Made by a program: the position numbers and the translations under genes. Positions 54,262-64,000 of a DNA stretch of 64,000 nt are shown here, in pieces. The notes below the pieces were generated by a model. It ran no database searches, was not told the origin of the DNA, and saw only the letters and a list, made by a program, of their open reading frames with translations. Origin of the DNA: Rhyacophila brunnea. Its lineage: Eukaryota; Arthropoda; Insecta; Trichoptera; Rhyacophilidae. The DNA is taken from assembly GCA_022495005.1 (NCBI GenBank), contig JAGYXB010001941.1, positions 62,001 to 126,000 on the forward strand, given 5' to 3'. Positions within the stretch are counted from its first letter, which is position 1. Every line of letters begins with the position of its first letter.

Positions 54262-54576
54262 TCTTCTTCGATGGCGCTACAGCTCAAGTCGAGCCCTGGC
54301 CTCCTCCACCGCCGTCCTCCAGTCGGAACGGTCCTCCGCACGTCTTTTCCAGTTCATGATTTTTAGCAACTGGTTGGCATCTTTTGTAATGTTGTCACCC
54401 CATCGTTTGCGTGGCTTTCCCACTGGCCTTTTCCCCCCTGGGTTTCCTTCGAGGATCTTCGGTATCCGTGACTCAGGCATGCGCTGGACATGGCGTGCCC
54501 AGTTTAGCGTTTGGAGTTTTATGAAGGTGGAGAGTTTTGAATCTTGGTATAAACGGTATAGTTGCGTGTTGTAAGT
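54262..54576 (-). mobile_element. LINE insertion with 14-bp TSD, 315 bp
   Basis: A 5'-truncated LINE 3' end encoding QLYRLYQDSKLSTFIKLQTL, NWARHVQRMPESRIPKILEG, NPGGKRPVGKPRKRWGDNIT, KDANQLLKIMNWKRRAEDRS and DWRTAVEEARARLEL, a stop, then '...ctgtagcgccatcgaagaag'. Perfect 14-bp TSDs GAGTGACATATTAT lie at 54248-54261 and 54577-54590. The ORF of this copy has no internal stop and is the least decayed LINE coding remnant here. The annotated ATG falls in the TSD and is not the protein's start. Confidence 0.94.
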
Positions 54577-54590
54577 GAGTGACATATTAT

Positions 54591-55480
54591 GACGGTTGTA
54601 ATTTGTAATTATACTAATTAATTATGGAAAATCTGTAATGTTGTAATTTATATCCATAATGAAGAATATTCGTAATAATTCTTCAATAAAAGTCAAACAA
54701 TAAGTACCTGACCTGCAGGTATAATTAATGGTGTTCACCTACGAGATATTGCGATCCACGAAAGGTCATCGTATCGCGTGGCCTAACGGTCATAATTATT
54801 AGGTTCGTCAGTGTCCGTCTGTGTCGTCTGCTCTTTCTTGTCTTTTTGACATGCCACATCGGAATATTAAATCAAACATTGGATGCCTCAGATAGTTGCA
54901 CCAATTTATGAGTGCCACGGGTTTTGTGTGTCGTAGAACGCCAAGAAGAATGGGGCCAACCCGTACGCAGGATGTTCGACAACCAAATCACACGGATTAT
55001 GATCCTGATAACGAATAAGAACTAATATTCAATTTACCTAAATAATTGGCATCTTTTCTGATTGTGCGCGCAAAAAATATATATCTTGGTGGAGAACATG
55101 GATGTATGCAATCTTTTTGTGCTTGATGATCGTTTTAATATTGGCTCATCTAACAAACCAACCAAAAAAAAATATAGAACCTAATTTCTCGAGAATAAAA
55201 TATCCCTTATTACTCGAAAAATTATTGAGAAATCAATCTCTAGATTGGAGGACTACTTAGAAATGTAGTACGTGCGATATGCCGCCACCTGTAATATTAA
55301 CGGCCGTCACTGATACAACGGTTGCTGTTAAAAATATACTTAAAATATAGAAACGTAATATAATAATTTAAAAAAAAAACATTCAAAAAAAACATAGGTA
55401 AAAATAAAAAACATCTATTGTATGAAGAAATCAGACGCGATATCTCATTATAAATTAAATTAAGATTAAAATACATTTTA
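54591..55480. other. unassigned
   Basis: Nothing recognised. 54740-54960 is GC-richer. Confidence 0.4.
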
Positions 55481-55489
55481 AATTTAAAA

Positions 55490-56220
55490 CAATACCACCT
55501 GACCGAGACATAGCTGTCCCCTCCGCGATGAATATGTGCAACCTGCAGTACGCCGATGACTCTGTCTTATTCGACAAATCAATCGAGAGCATTCAAGAGA
55601 CAATCAACAGGCCGCATCACCGTGTGTGAAAGTAAACACGAAGAAAACCAACGTTTTGTGGAATAGCACCTGTCCTAATCCGGATTACCTCTGACGGGCA
55701 AAACATCGTGAGTGAAGTCCACTTAAAATACCTAGAGATACGCATGGAGTATGGCACTTTGTAAAGAGAGCTTGTCTGGATCACTGGATCAGCATTCAAA
55801 TCGATGCGGAATGTCTGGAACTCGTGACTGTAATCGATTAGAACCAAATGCCGCCTATTTAAAGTTTACATTCTGGCGGTACTGCTTTACAATAGCGAGT
55901 CATGGCACCAAGTCTCAGAGCAACCGTATTATACTGAGCTTCGAGATCATATTCTTGCTGCGGATACCGGGTGTGTATATAGCTTTAGGAATTGCGATGA
56001 GATAAGAGAACGGCTCATGAAGAGAATTTTAACCTGGCTGATCTGTTCCTCAAGCCAAGTTGATTCCGGCGTCCTAGAAGGCCGTTAAATACCACACACA
56101 TGGTGTATAGTGCGAAGTTATGGTATGCTGACTAAACTTGGAAGACGCGAGAAAACTGGTAAACGAACTGGTTTGTCCCTCGGGGAGGAAGGTAAAAGAA
56201 ACAGGTAGCTTGTGTTGACA
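55490..56220 (+). mobile_element. LINE relic with RT catalytic YADD
   Basis: The plus strand at 55534 reads NLQYADDSVLFDKSIESIQE, the catalytic YADD box of a non-LTR reverse transcriptase. KVNTKKTNVLWNSTCPNPD follows (KTK-type block). With frameshifts come a region matching the later 'YNSESWxxxxxxxxxLxxxxxxxLRxxxGxxxxxxxxNxEIRERLMKRIL' order (55880-56040). Multiple stops and frame changes. The last part resembles the 63.6-64 kb relic, so the two may be one family. Confidence 0.7.
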
Positions 56221-56269
56221 AGAACCTGATGTGGCGTGATGGTATTACCTTTTCTTCGTCTCCTTACCG

Positions 56270-56376
56270 AAGACAAGACTTCTGTGCAGCTTCTGATATA
56301 ATAAGATGAATTTTAACGCACATATCAATGAAACTATCAATAAAGCATTAAAATTACTAGTTTTTATTCTTCGGAT
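56270..56376 (+). mobile_element. jockey-type LINE (host), upstream part
   Basis: Plus strand: KMNFNAHINETINKALKLLV, FILRISK(P). This is the 'FxxHIxxxxxKAxKLLGFILRxSK' segment of jockey/CR1 reverse transcriptases. It ends at the target of the hAT element, and the ORF resumes at 57735. Confidence 0.8.
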
Positions 56377-56384
56377 CTCTAAAC

Positions 56385-57726
56385 CAGTGCTCCGCAACCT
56401 TTTCTCACCCACGGCACACCAAAGGCTTACAAATTCCGCGCCACACCACACGTAAAACAATTTATACACCAAAACATGGACCCCACATCCTGAAGGGGGA
56501 CCCCAGGCCAGGATCCTTGGCGGGCCTCTTTACCTATCGCTAAAGTTAAAGGCAGTGTGATAACTACTCTAAAAAATAGCGTTTTCCAAATGGTGTTCGA
56601 GGTAAAATAAATGGTACTGATTGGATGTTTAGCGATTGTATTTATTAATACATCCACTTGAATTATGGTTAGTTGTCGGGTTAAGAATAATTATTTGTTG
56701 AGTATTGACATAATAATAATAATAAATGATATCCTACAATCGCATGTTTTGAAATATTAATACCAGCGTAGTAAAATAGCGCTGCAGGCGACTTTTTTTT
56801 TACTACTAGTGCAAATTTGTAATTTGTGTTCATCTCACTTATCTGGTTGACCTGCCACGCCGACCCCCAGACTAGAGCCCTGTCAGCTCCCCCTTGTGGG
56901 TGCCTTGGATTTATGTTTTTTTGTTTGATAAACAATTAAATATACAAACAACATAACACACAACGAAGAACTAGATGTACATATTTCTATGTTTTTGTAA
57001 TATCAATATAATAACTAATTCGTGTGATAACTGATCTTGTTTCAATGAACGTAAAAGTTTTATATATTTTGACTTGATATTTGAAAGAGCAACCCGAAGT
57101 TCTCGGTCAAGGGCCTTCAAGCAAGCTTGCTTATTATTTTTATATATAACTTGAGTTGAAAAACTTTGCTCACCTAGATTATGTCGTAGAAAATGGGAGC
57201 TGAACTGCGATAGCCTTGTCGGAAATCCAAGGATGTTCCAATGGAAGCCAATGGAACATCGGCGAAGTTAAGTTTTAGCGTCCCGTCGTTTCTCAATTCA
57301 GCCAATTCCTCTCGGATTTATAGGGAAAGCGGTTCTATAGAAATTTCGGCATTTGTTGCAAAAGGGTTTTGAATACAGTCGTATTGATTGTATGAAAGTA
57401 ATGATGAAATTTATTTTGCAGCAAAGTTAAATGTTTTTGAGACGGATCCAAAATTAATTGTTTGTTTTTAATGTTAGTCTGGTAAGTCTTTTGGTACATT
57501 TGTAGAGATCTTTGTCTAACTCCAAATTTATCAGAGCACATAAATACATTTTTATTCTAACCTTCCATTGTATGCAGGTGCTCAAATAGATTACCTGCCA
57601 TGTACGCAAATTTTGGCTATTAAGTAAGTATTGTATAATATACAAAATTATTTGTGTTTTTTTTTGGGAGCAATGCACCGCGGCACGCCTAGCATGGTCT
57701 CGTGGCACACCGGTTGCGGAGCACTG
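56385..57726 (-). mobile_element. hAT element (Charlie-like), 1342 bp, with nested MITE
   Basis: CAGTGCTCCGCAACCTTTTC ... 'ggcacaccggttgcggagca' + ctg, with perfect TSDs CTCTAAAC (56377-56384, 57727-57734). The minus strand keeps transposase relics. One reads LGEQSFSTQVIYKNNKQACL and KALDRELRVALSNIKSKYIK (57015-57180), matching '...SExGFSxxxxxKxKYxxxL..xxDLRxALSxIxPxI' of ZBED5/FAM200-type hATs. Another part is at 57335-57600. Frameshifts and stops abound. A family D MITE sits near the left end. Confidence 0.9.
56475..56907 (+). mobile_element. family D hAT-like MITE nested in the hAT
   Basis: catggaccccacatcctgaa ... 'cccttgtgggtgccttg'. Internal 'tttacctatcgctaaagtta', 'aaggcagtgtga', 'gacctgccacgccgacccc' match the other copies. 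No clean TSD. Without it the hAT is about 900 bp. Confidence 0.8.
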
Positions 57727-57734
57727 CTCTAAAC

Positions 57735-58490
57735 CATTCAGATCACCTGATATTCTGAAGATACTTTACTTCTCTATGTTAGATCCATAGTAAAGTTGAG
57801 TTTGCGTCTGTCGTGTGGAATCCACAGTACGTTACATACATAAATTGTCTCGAAGAGGTACAAAAGCGATTTCATAAGTACGTCAATTTTAAAGCTTACT
57901 GTTATGATTTATCTAATTCTATTTCGATCACTGCAACTTTTATGGTACCATCTTTGGAAAGTCGACGTTCTATATCTGATCAATATTTCCTTTTTAAAAT
58001 TATCAATGGTTTTGTTGACTCGCCAAACCTACTCGAAAGGGTGGGTTTCCATTGTCCATCAAGATTTACGCGAAACCAAACTTTGTACCATATCAGTCGT
58101 AGCGGTTCTAATTATGCACAAAACTCCTTTATTCGGCGCTCTTGTTTAAATTATAATATGTATTTCTCCACCGTTGATCATTTTAATAATTCACCTGTTT
58201 CATTTAAACGCGCTATCTCCAAAATTTTGTATAAATAGATATATATATATATATTTTTGTTACTTTTTTTTGTATATAATTTAATTATTCATTATTCTTC
58301 CTCATTTTTCTCATGTAATTTTCTTATGTAATTTCTTTATATTTATGTTATTCTTAATCTCTATCTTGTTAGGCTTAACTATATTATAATGTATATATGG
58401 AAACTTTGCTGGTTGCAATAACTTTTCATTATTATATTTTAAATTTTAGTAATCAATATGTAACTGTTTGTTTCCTTAATAAATAAAATA
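57735..58490 (+). mobile_element. jockey-type LINE (host), C-terminus and 3' UTR
   Basis: Continues the LINE at 56376: FRSPDILKILYFSM, KVEFASVVWNPQYVTYINCL, EEVQKRFHKYV, LESRRSISDQYFLFKIINGF, VDSPNLLERVGFHCPSRFTR. This is the classic jockey/CR1 C-terminal order. The 141-codon frame 57813-58238 is the open part; its Met is internal. An AT-rich 3' UTR ends near 58490 with 'taataaataaaataaaat'. One frameshift near 57770 breaks the frame upstream. Confidence 0.88.
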
Positions 58491-58494
58491 AAAT

Positions 58495-59780
58495 ACTCGC
58501 AGATGTTACGTTTAGAGATCGTCGTCTTGAAGGTAACCGTCAGACAATTTACCTTCAAGGTTGTATTTAGACATATGGCGAGATTATGATGGGGAAACAA
58601 TAAGTTTTTACGGAAGTTAAAACATAAATTTTATTCAATCGGAAATGCAAGTACATAAAATGGAGGACAGAATATACGCGTTACAAAAACCTTAAAATAA
58701 ATGACAAGGACACAAGTTGCGTGTCCCCTTTTATTTGTATTTAACAATGACATTATTAATGGACAACGCACTCAATACAGTAGCTAGCAAGTAAATTCGC
58801 GCATAGCAACATTTGCACGTGCATAGGTAGACGTCACGCCAATCACGTCAATTTTTCATTATGCGATATCACGCATCGGGAATTTATAACAATATCACCT
58901 GTATTGTAATGGCGTTAGAACAGTGTTTCTAGTGGCAATGTTCATTTGAACGAACCCGTTCGAACCGAACCATTCGGCAGACCCGACAAAAAGCATCGGG
59001 AATTTATAGCAATATCACCTTTATTGTAATGGCGTTAGAACAGATTATGCCATTCGGCAGACCCGACAAAAAAGTGAGTGTCATTTTTTTCTAGATGCTT
59101 CGTCCATATTAATGTCATTGGTATTTAGTGATAATATTTTAATTAGTTTATTGACATCTCTCGTATAATCTGCCGTGGGTACAATGTCGAATGACTGTCA
59201 GATGCCCTTTACATTTGTGTTTCTCAAGTTTAGAATATTATGTAAGAAACTGTATCATATTACAAGGTTATAGTTTATTAACTCTTATAACTTGTAAAGT
59301 TTGGTAGGTGTATTATACCTACATAACAGAACGATGGTGGTGTCCATATGCTACAACTGATTATCAGACATTGAAGAAGAGTGGAGAAATACGACGGCGC
59401 TTTCTTTAGGTACTCATTGGATCAGTGTCAACGTCAACTAATAATATGATATGAAATTGTGGCATTTTAGATAAACGATAAGAACCTTATAATATTCGTT
59501 GTAAATTATAAATGACAAGAAAACTTAAATTAAGATTCTGCCAAATTCGCAAAATTCCCGCGCATTGAATTTAAAATGACAAGTCTAAAGAATAAGAAAA
59601 CACAATTTCCCGCCTCCCCCCTCCTTTTTAATAAACACAGTTATATCATTCGCCCCCTTCCCTTTCGCCACACTGTTTATATTCTATATTAACGATTTCG
59701 AAATGATTAAAGCAGAAGAAGGAAGAGAAGTATGTACCTACGCAAAATGAAAACTGCAGTGACGTACCGCCATTTCGAGG
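58495..59780. other. unassigned apart from the tandem duplication
   Basis: No gene. Short inverted words (cttgaaggtaacc / ttaccttcaagg) at 58530-58560. Confidence 0.4.
58873..59073 (+). repeat. tandem duplication, 120-bp period
   Basis: 'gcatcgggaatttataacaa' starts at 58873 and recurs at 58993; both units end 'ccattcggcagacccgacaa'. The second unit lacks about 45 bases from the middle, including a palindromic 'gaacgaacccgttcgaac'. Confidence 0.85.
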
Positions 59781-59830
59781 GGGCTGTCTATAAAAGTAGC
59801 CTCGAAGCTCGGTCAGTAGGATTTAGTTGG
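59760..59830 (+). promoter_or_regulatory. core-promoter-like TATA + initiator
   Basis: TATAAAAG at 59789-59796 and TCAGT at 59813-59817 (A at 59815, 26 bases after the first T of the TATA box). The TATA box is a perfect consensus and TCAGT is the arthropod initiator; the spacing is slightly short of the usual 30-31. A cgtaccgcc/gacgta block lies just upstream. No coding ORF follows for over 1 kb, so any transcript would start with a non-coding exon. Chance occurrence is quite possible. Confidence 0.4.
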
Positions 59831-61864
59831 TAATAATTCCTGTGAAGAAACTTTATACTGACATCTATAATTTAGGAACGTGTCTTATGCAATATAATAG
59901 AAAAAAATTGCCTAAAGTTGGTACTTTATACCATAATCATCATTCACGAGGATTGCGATAAGAAACAAGATAAAGATAACAATCATTACCTAAATAGTTT
60001 CAAAAAACCTTTTTACTTACCAAACTAAAATTATAGTTTTGAAAGGTTCTGCTAGCTGCTAGACTTTCAACTTATATCAGAGTTTACCCTTGTGGATAGT
60101 TTATATGCAATATAAGAGTAAATAGTAGGTATATTTACTTATTATAGATATTAGAAAATAAAACGAATTTAATACAAAATAATGATAAAAGAACATTTCA
60201 TAGTTATGAAAACGTGAAGTTTCAAGTTTTGATCCATAAGATACCCATGTATATAAGGAAGAGAAAGAAATGTATTTTATATGATGGTTTTTATTTATTT
60301 ATAACTTAGAAACACTTTGGCCCACGTTACTCGTCGCCAGTTTTAGTATGTTTTAGTTATAAAATATAAACACTTCCGGTTTTGTATTTATTCAAATTCC
60401 ACAGAGATTTAATCAATAATAACAGAGAATACTTCAAACGGTACACGAAAACAGATTAACAAGATAAGATGGCTCGCTCGACCAAATAACCAGACGAACT
60501 TGCCAAAGGATTAGTTCAGTTAACTAGGCATCATATTTGAAACCTAGATACCACACTTATCACTAGAAACGAATCTCGATAGGGTAAGGTGCTTAGTCTC
60601 AAAATAGAAGACCTGTTTGATCAAATGCGATAGATCTGCCAGAGATCTGTGAGAGATATCAATTTCGGAGTCAGCATAGAGTTAAATCCTAATCCGACTA
60701 CATAGTGCTTGCGATGTCTAGTCAATGGGCCGTGCCATCTATCGGTCTCTTTTCGAAGTTATGCCTGCTATAATTTTAAGTATATTTTGAAGTCTTTAAA
60801 AATGATAAATCATTATTTTTTTAATAATACTTTTTATAATAGGTATATTTATATTTAAATTTTAATAATAAATCAGTATGCTAAAAAAATAGATAATATT
60901 ACATTAAAAGTTATCTATTTTTATTACTGTGTGAAATATAAGAAAAATCCGGTGTAAAACAAAAAAGTTTTGAATGTTTGACCTGAAAATGGCTTTTGTG
61001 TCGATTACACAGCCTTATAAAAGAAAATATGATCTGTGGATGTGATGGACAGATGAGATTCTGGAATCAAAGCAGTCCAAGATTAATCATTGTGAAAATG
61101 AAAAGTATTCAAATTTATATTTTTTTCTATAATAAATAAATAAATAATAAATATCATGACGATAATACAAAATTATTCAAGTATCTGCATATTAAAACAT
61201 GGACATTATTACAAAAACTTTATTATATTTTACCTTTTATAAGAATAAACATGGTAAGCCACTGTCGAACAGGTAAACGTTGGTACAAGTCAGTCTCCAC
61301 AATCTTCGATTCAATTTCTCATCTCTCACAATGCAGAAATAAAAACGTTTTCAATCTGCTTTATAAAGAAAACAGAAGCACACTGAATCAAAATTTGTTA
61401 TAAGATTTTTCCACGAATTTTACACGAACAGTCAGCCAAAGTGGTTATTTAAAGAAAACGATCAATGGACAGTCCAGTCAATACAAAATTCAGAGAAAAA
61501 ATGTTAACTATATGCATTAAAAATTGTGATGGTGAAATATTGTTAACAATATTAAAGATAATTGAATTGAATCGAAAAGACAGACGGATAATATAAAATT
61601 TGTACTTGAGTCAGGTGACAAATTAAAGTGGGATGCTCGATGTCGGATGATTTCGAAGGATGCAGGTACGGCAGGTTTGTATGTTGTATGCCATCACCAA
61701 TACTATTTTTCTTATATTTGATATTAATATGATCTTATGTTGATTTTTAAATAATCTTTTGACGTAATAGGTATAAAGATTAATGGTAGATAGATCAATG
61801 ATATTCGATGTTCAGGCAAAACAGTGCTGCTGGCAAATAATGCCGAAGAATTTCAATGTTTATT
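59831..61864. other. unassigned
   Basis: No ORF, TIR or RNA gene recognised; AT-rich. Confidence 0.45.
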
Positions 61865-61872
61865 GACCATAG

Positions 61873-62410
61873 CAGTAACGAAGGGTGGAGGTAGGCTGTT
61901 AAGACCCGTCATAAATAGTACAGATTAAACTTTGTTAGTCATACGTATTTGTTTTTATTGAACTAAGACAATAATTTACAGATGGTGTAGGTTAGTTTGT
62001 AAGAATCAATTAAACCCTGCCTAAGCCAAACCATAATAGTTTTTGTATATTTTGAGCGATACGACACAATTTTGCACACTTTTTCATTCATACTTATTAA
62101 TTGTTTTCGGTGGATTAAGAATTTAACTCATTAAGCCTCGCCTAAATCAAACTATAATACTAGATAAAAAATATTATTCTATGTATAAAACATTCAAAAT
62201 TATGTATGATTTATTGGCATAAATTTATACATTTTATAAGTAATGACTATTTTTTGACTATCAGCTATTATGGCATGATCTAACCTAACCAACACCATCT
62301 GTAAATTATTGTATACTTATTTCAATGAAAACAAATACGTATGACTGACAAAGTTTAATGTGCACTATTTATGGAGCATATTAACAGCCTACCTCCACCC
62401 TTTGCCACTG
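61873..62410. mobile_element. family B hAT-like MITE, long form, 538 bp
   Basis: CAGTAACGAAGGGTGGAGGT ... 'cctccaccctttgccactg', with perfect TSDs GACCATAG (61865-61872, 62411-62418). Arms of about 150 bases pair ('cataaatagtacagattaaa', 'catacgtatttgtttt', 'gatggtgtaggttagttt'). The middle matches 26246-26841. Best long-form reference. Confidence 0.93.
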
Positions 62411-62419
62411 GACCATAGT

Positions 62420-62692
62420 GATTAATATAAATAAAACGTATGGGTTTAGAATTACTTTCAAAAAACCATCTTTATGATCGTCAGTAAACAAAGGGCAGAT
62501 AATTTCCACCCACGTTGGTGGTAAGCCATCTCGTGACCCTAGAGTTGAGTGCATATTTGGGTTTCTTTATAAACCATTTAGAGAGCTCTATCCGGTATCC
62601 ATCGCATCCCATATGTCTACCTGGGTCTTCGCTCCCACAAGACATTAACTACATTGGACTCAAATTCGGATGTGCCAGCTTTGGCTCAGGTA
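62420..62692. other. unassigned, perhaps decayed LINE
   Basis: It flanks the TAGGGATT element and may be part of the LINE relic seen on its other side; no motif is readable here. Confidence 0.3.
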
Positions 62693-62700
62693 GGGATTGC

Positions 62701-63358
62701 AATACCGAATGAAAATTTCAATACCGGTTTTTCGGTATTTTTTATTGAATACCGGTATTAATACCGATATTTCTTAAACATTAAAAAAACACAAGTAGGT
62801 GCTTATCAATAAATATAGCTATTAAAATCATTTTTAAATATTATTTTATAGCAAAAATCTACATACCTACATTTATTATGTTGACATTTAAAAATATGTA
62901 GATATTGATCATAATTGTAGAACTAGTGATTTTTTTTACAAATAACTTGAATATAATATTGATAATTTTAACTAAAGCCCTCAAAAGTTCATCAAGTGCA
63001 AACAAGTCCGGCTGCAGGAAAAGCTTCTTAAATTCAACGCTTATACAGTCATCAATAATTAGTATAGAATAATTGAACATTTTTGTCACGGATGTTTTCT
63101 ATTTCGAAATAATATTATGATAATTCATCGCGACAATTACTTTTATAAATTTATTTGATGAAAATTGTTTTATTATTTTTTCACCTCTGTTGAATTCACT
63201 CAATATATTTGCATTTTAGCAGCACATAACTTATGATTCATTTTCAAAAACGTAAACGAGTGTGCTTTCTACCGACAATTCCGGTATTTTGGATTTTTAA
63301 AACCGGTATTGATAAATACTGGAATACCGGTTTTGAAATACCGGTATTGCAATCCCTA
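62701..63358. mobile_element. TAGGGATT-ended hAT element, 658 bp
   Basis: TAGGGATTGCAATACCGAAT ... 'aaataccggtattgcaatcc' + cta, with TSDs GGCTCAGG (62693-62700) and GGCTCAAG (63359-63366), 7 of 8 identical. Both subterminal regions carry repeated 'ataccggt' words (62720-62775, 63298-63345). The AT-rich centre has a 76-codon minus frame without family match. Same tip type as 36336-37069. Confidence 0.87.
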
Positions 63359-63366
63359 GGCTCAAG

Positions 63367-63460
63367 TCGTCGGACAATTTTGTTTTCGAATATGTCTCTC
63401 TTGTTTCTCCGTTAGACTCCAAGTTTCATACCCATACATAACTATTGGTTTCAAATCAAG
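63367..63460 (-). mobile_element. LINE fragment
   Basis: Minus strand: LKPIVMYGYETWSLTEKQER, HIRKQNCPTT, matching 'LxPxxxYGxETWxLTxxxxxxI' of insect LINEs just after the RT core. Confidence 0.6.
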
Positions 63461-63629
63461 TACCTAACACATTAAAAAAAATAATAAGATATAATAATGT
63501 CCATGTCAGCAAACCTTTCTAAACGACTGTCAGACATTCTCTCAACCCACTGGAGCCATGCTCCATAAACACACGCTGTAAACTTAAACCCTTCGATCCA
63601 TATAGTTAGAGGTGGACATCCATTCGACT

Positions 63630-64000
63630 ATATCCGCCCCTTAGTTGAAGCATGTGGACACATCGCGGCGCCTCCAAAAATCCCTGTCGCTCGCCAGTTT
63701 TCTTACTTCGTTCCAAGTCAAACCAGCACGTAGCTCCGCCGTATACACTCTATAGATTGTATTTAACGGCCTTCCAGGAAGTCGGATCCGGTCGGCTTGA
63801 AGAACCGGCAAGCCAAGTTGAGGTTCTCTTCTAGCATCCGCAGCACGTGGCTGAGCCAGGTCCAACGTCGCCTCTTCAATCTCAGCGTGATAAGAGGCTG
63901 CTTAGTGCGTTATCTTATCTCCTCGTTACTCCTAAAGTCGTACCACCGCACACCCAGTATCCATCGCAAACATCTGTTTTCGAAGCTCAGTATACGGTTG
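63630..64000 (-). mobile_element. LINE C-terminal relic, runs off the window
   Basis: The minus strand from 64000 reads NRILSFENRCLRWILGVRWY, DFRSNEEIR, LITLRLKRRRWTWLSHVLRM, then in another frame LPGRPLNTIYRVYTAELRAG and LTWNEVRKLASDRDFWRRR. The order 'LRxIxGVxWxxxxxNEEIR...RRWxWLGHVLRM...GLTWNEVxxLAxDRxxWR' is a common insect/invertebrate LINE C-terminus. It is frameshifted, with a stop. It and 63367-63460 could be one element. Confidence 0.75.

Overview
The window looks like intergenic DNA from an insect nuclear genome. It is AT-rich, and no ORF in it reads as a conserved cellular gene. The longest open frame is 222 codons and runs in the wrong frame across a retrotransposon relic. The insect assignment rests on TTAGG-type repeats (43154-43177, 44351-44369), on non-LTR retrotransposons ending in 'ggaggccttcatccagcagtggat' followed by gatgat runs, and on tRNA-headed SINEs. 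These features are common in Lepidoptera and in several other orders; I cannot assign the order from sequence alone.

Almost everything recognisable is mobile DNA, much of it nested. (1) At least a dozen 5'-truncated, mostly degenerate LINE 3' ends. Three in the 28-29, 53 and 54 kb regions keep perfect 11-14 bp target-site duplications (TSDs). (2) A rich set of hAT-superfamily elements and non-autonomous derivatives with 8-bp TSDs: elements at 6818-7625, 19998-20744, 45029-45701 and 56385-57726, two TAGGGATT-ended elements (36336-37069, 62701-63358), and three short families called here A (CAGGGCTCGAAATGG), B (CAGTGGCGAAGGGTGGAGG) and D (CATGGCCCCCACA). Several still hold transposase fragments. 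(3) Foldback or MITE elements of other types: a TTAA-flanked family (30038-30621), a pogo-like element (30837-31298), a TAA-flanked hairpin (40525-40677), and a palindromic element with telomere-like repeats at its centre (42982-43334). (4) Three copies of a roughly 450-bp family (C) with no assigned class.

By region: 1-6 kb is mostly unassigned. 6-12 kb holds a hAT, a jockey/CR1-type LINE, a SINE, family C and a possible THAP-domain exon relic. 12.5-16.6 kb is a tandem array built from a LINE 3' end plus a 973-bp tandem duplication. 17-24 kb has two hAT relics and long unassigned stretches. 24-43 kb is the densest graveyard, including LINE-in-LINE and MITE-in-LINE insertions. 43-50 kb has hAT, MITE and hairpin structures. 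50-58 kb is LINE-rich and ends in a three-level nest (family D inside a hAT inside a jockey-type LINE). 58.5-62 kb is mostly unassigned and holds the best core-promoter candidate (TATAAAAG and TCAGT at 59789-59817). 62-64 kb has two more hAT derivatives and a LINE relic that runs off the window.

No gene network or operon is present. The value of the window is a readable insertion chronology and some unusual repeat architectures. I found no convincing new functional system.
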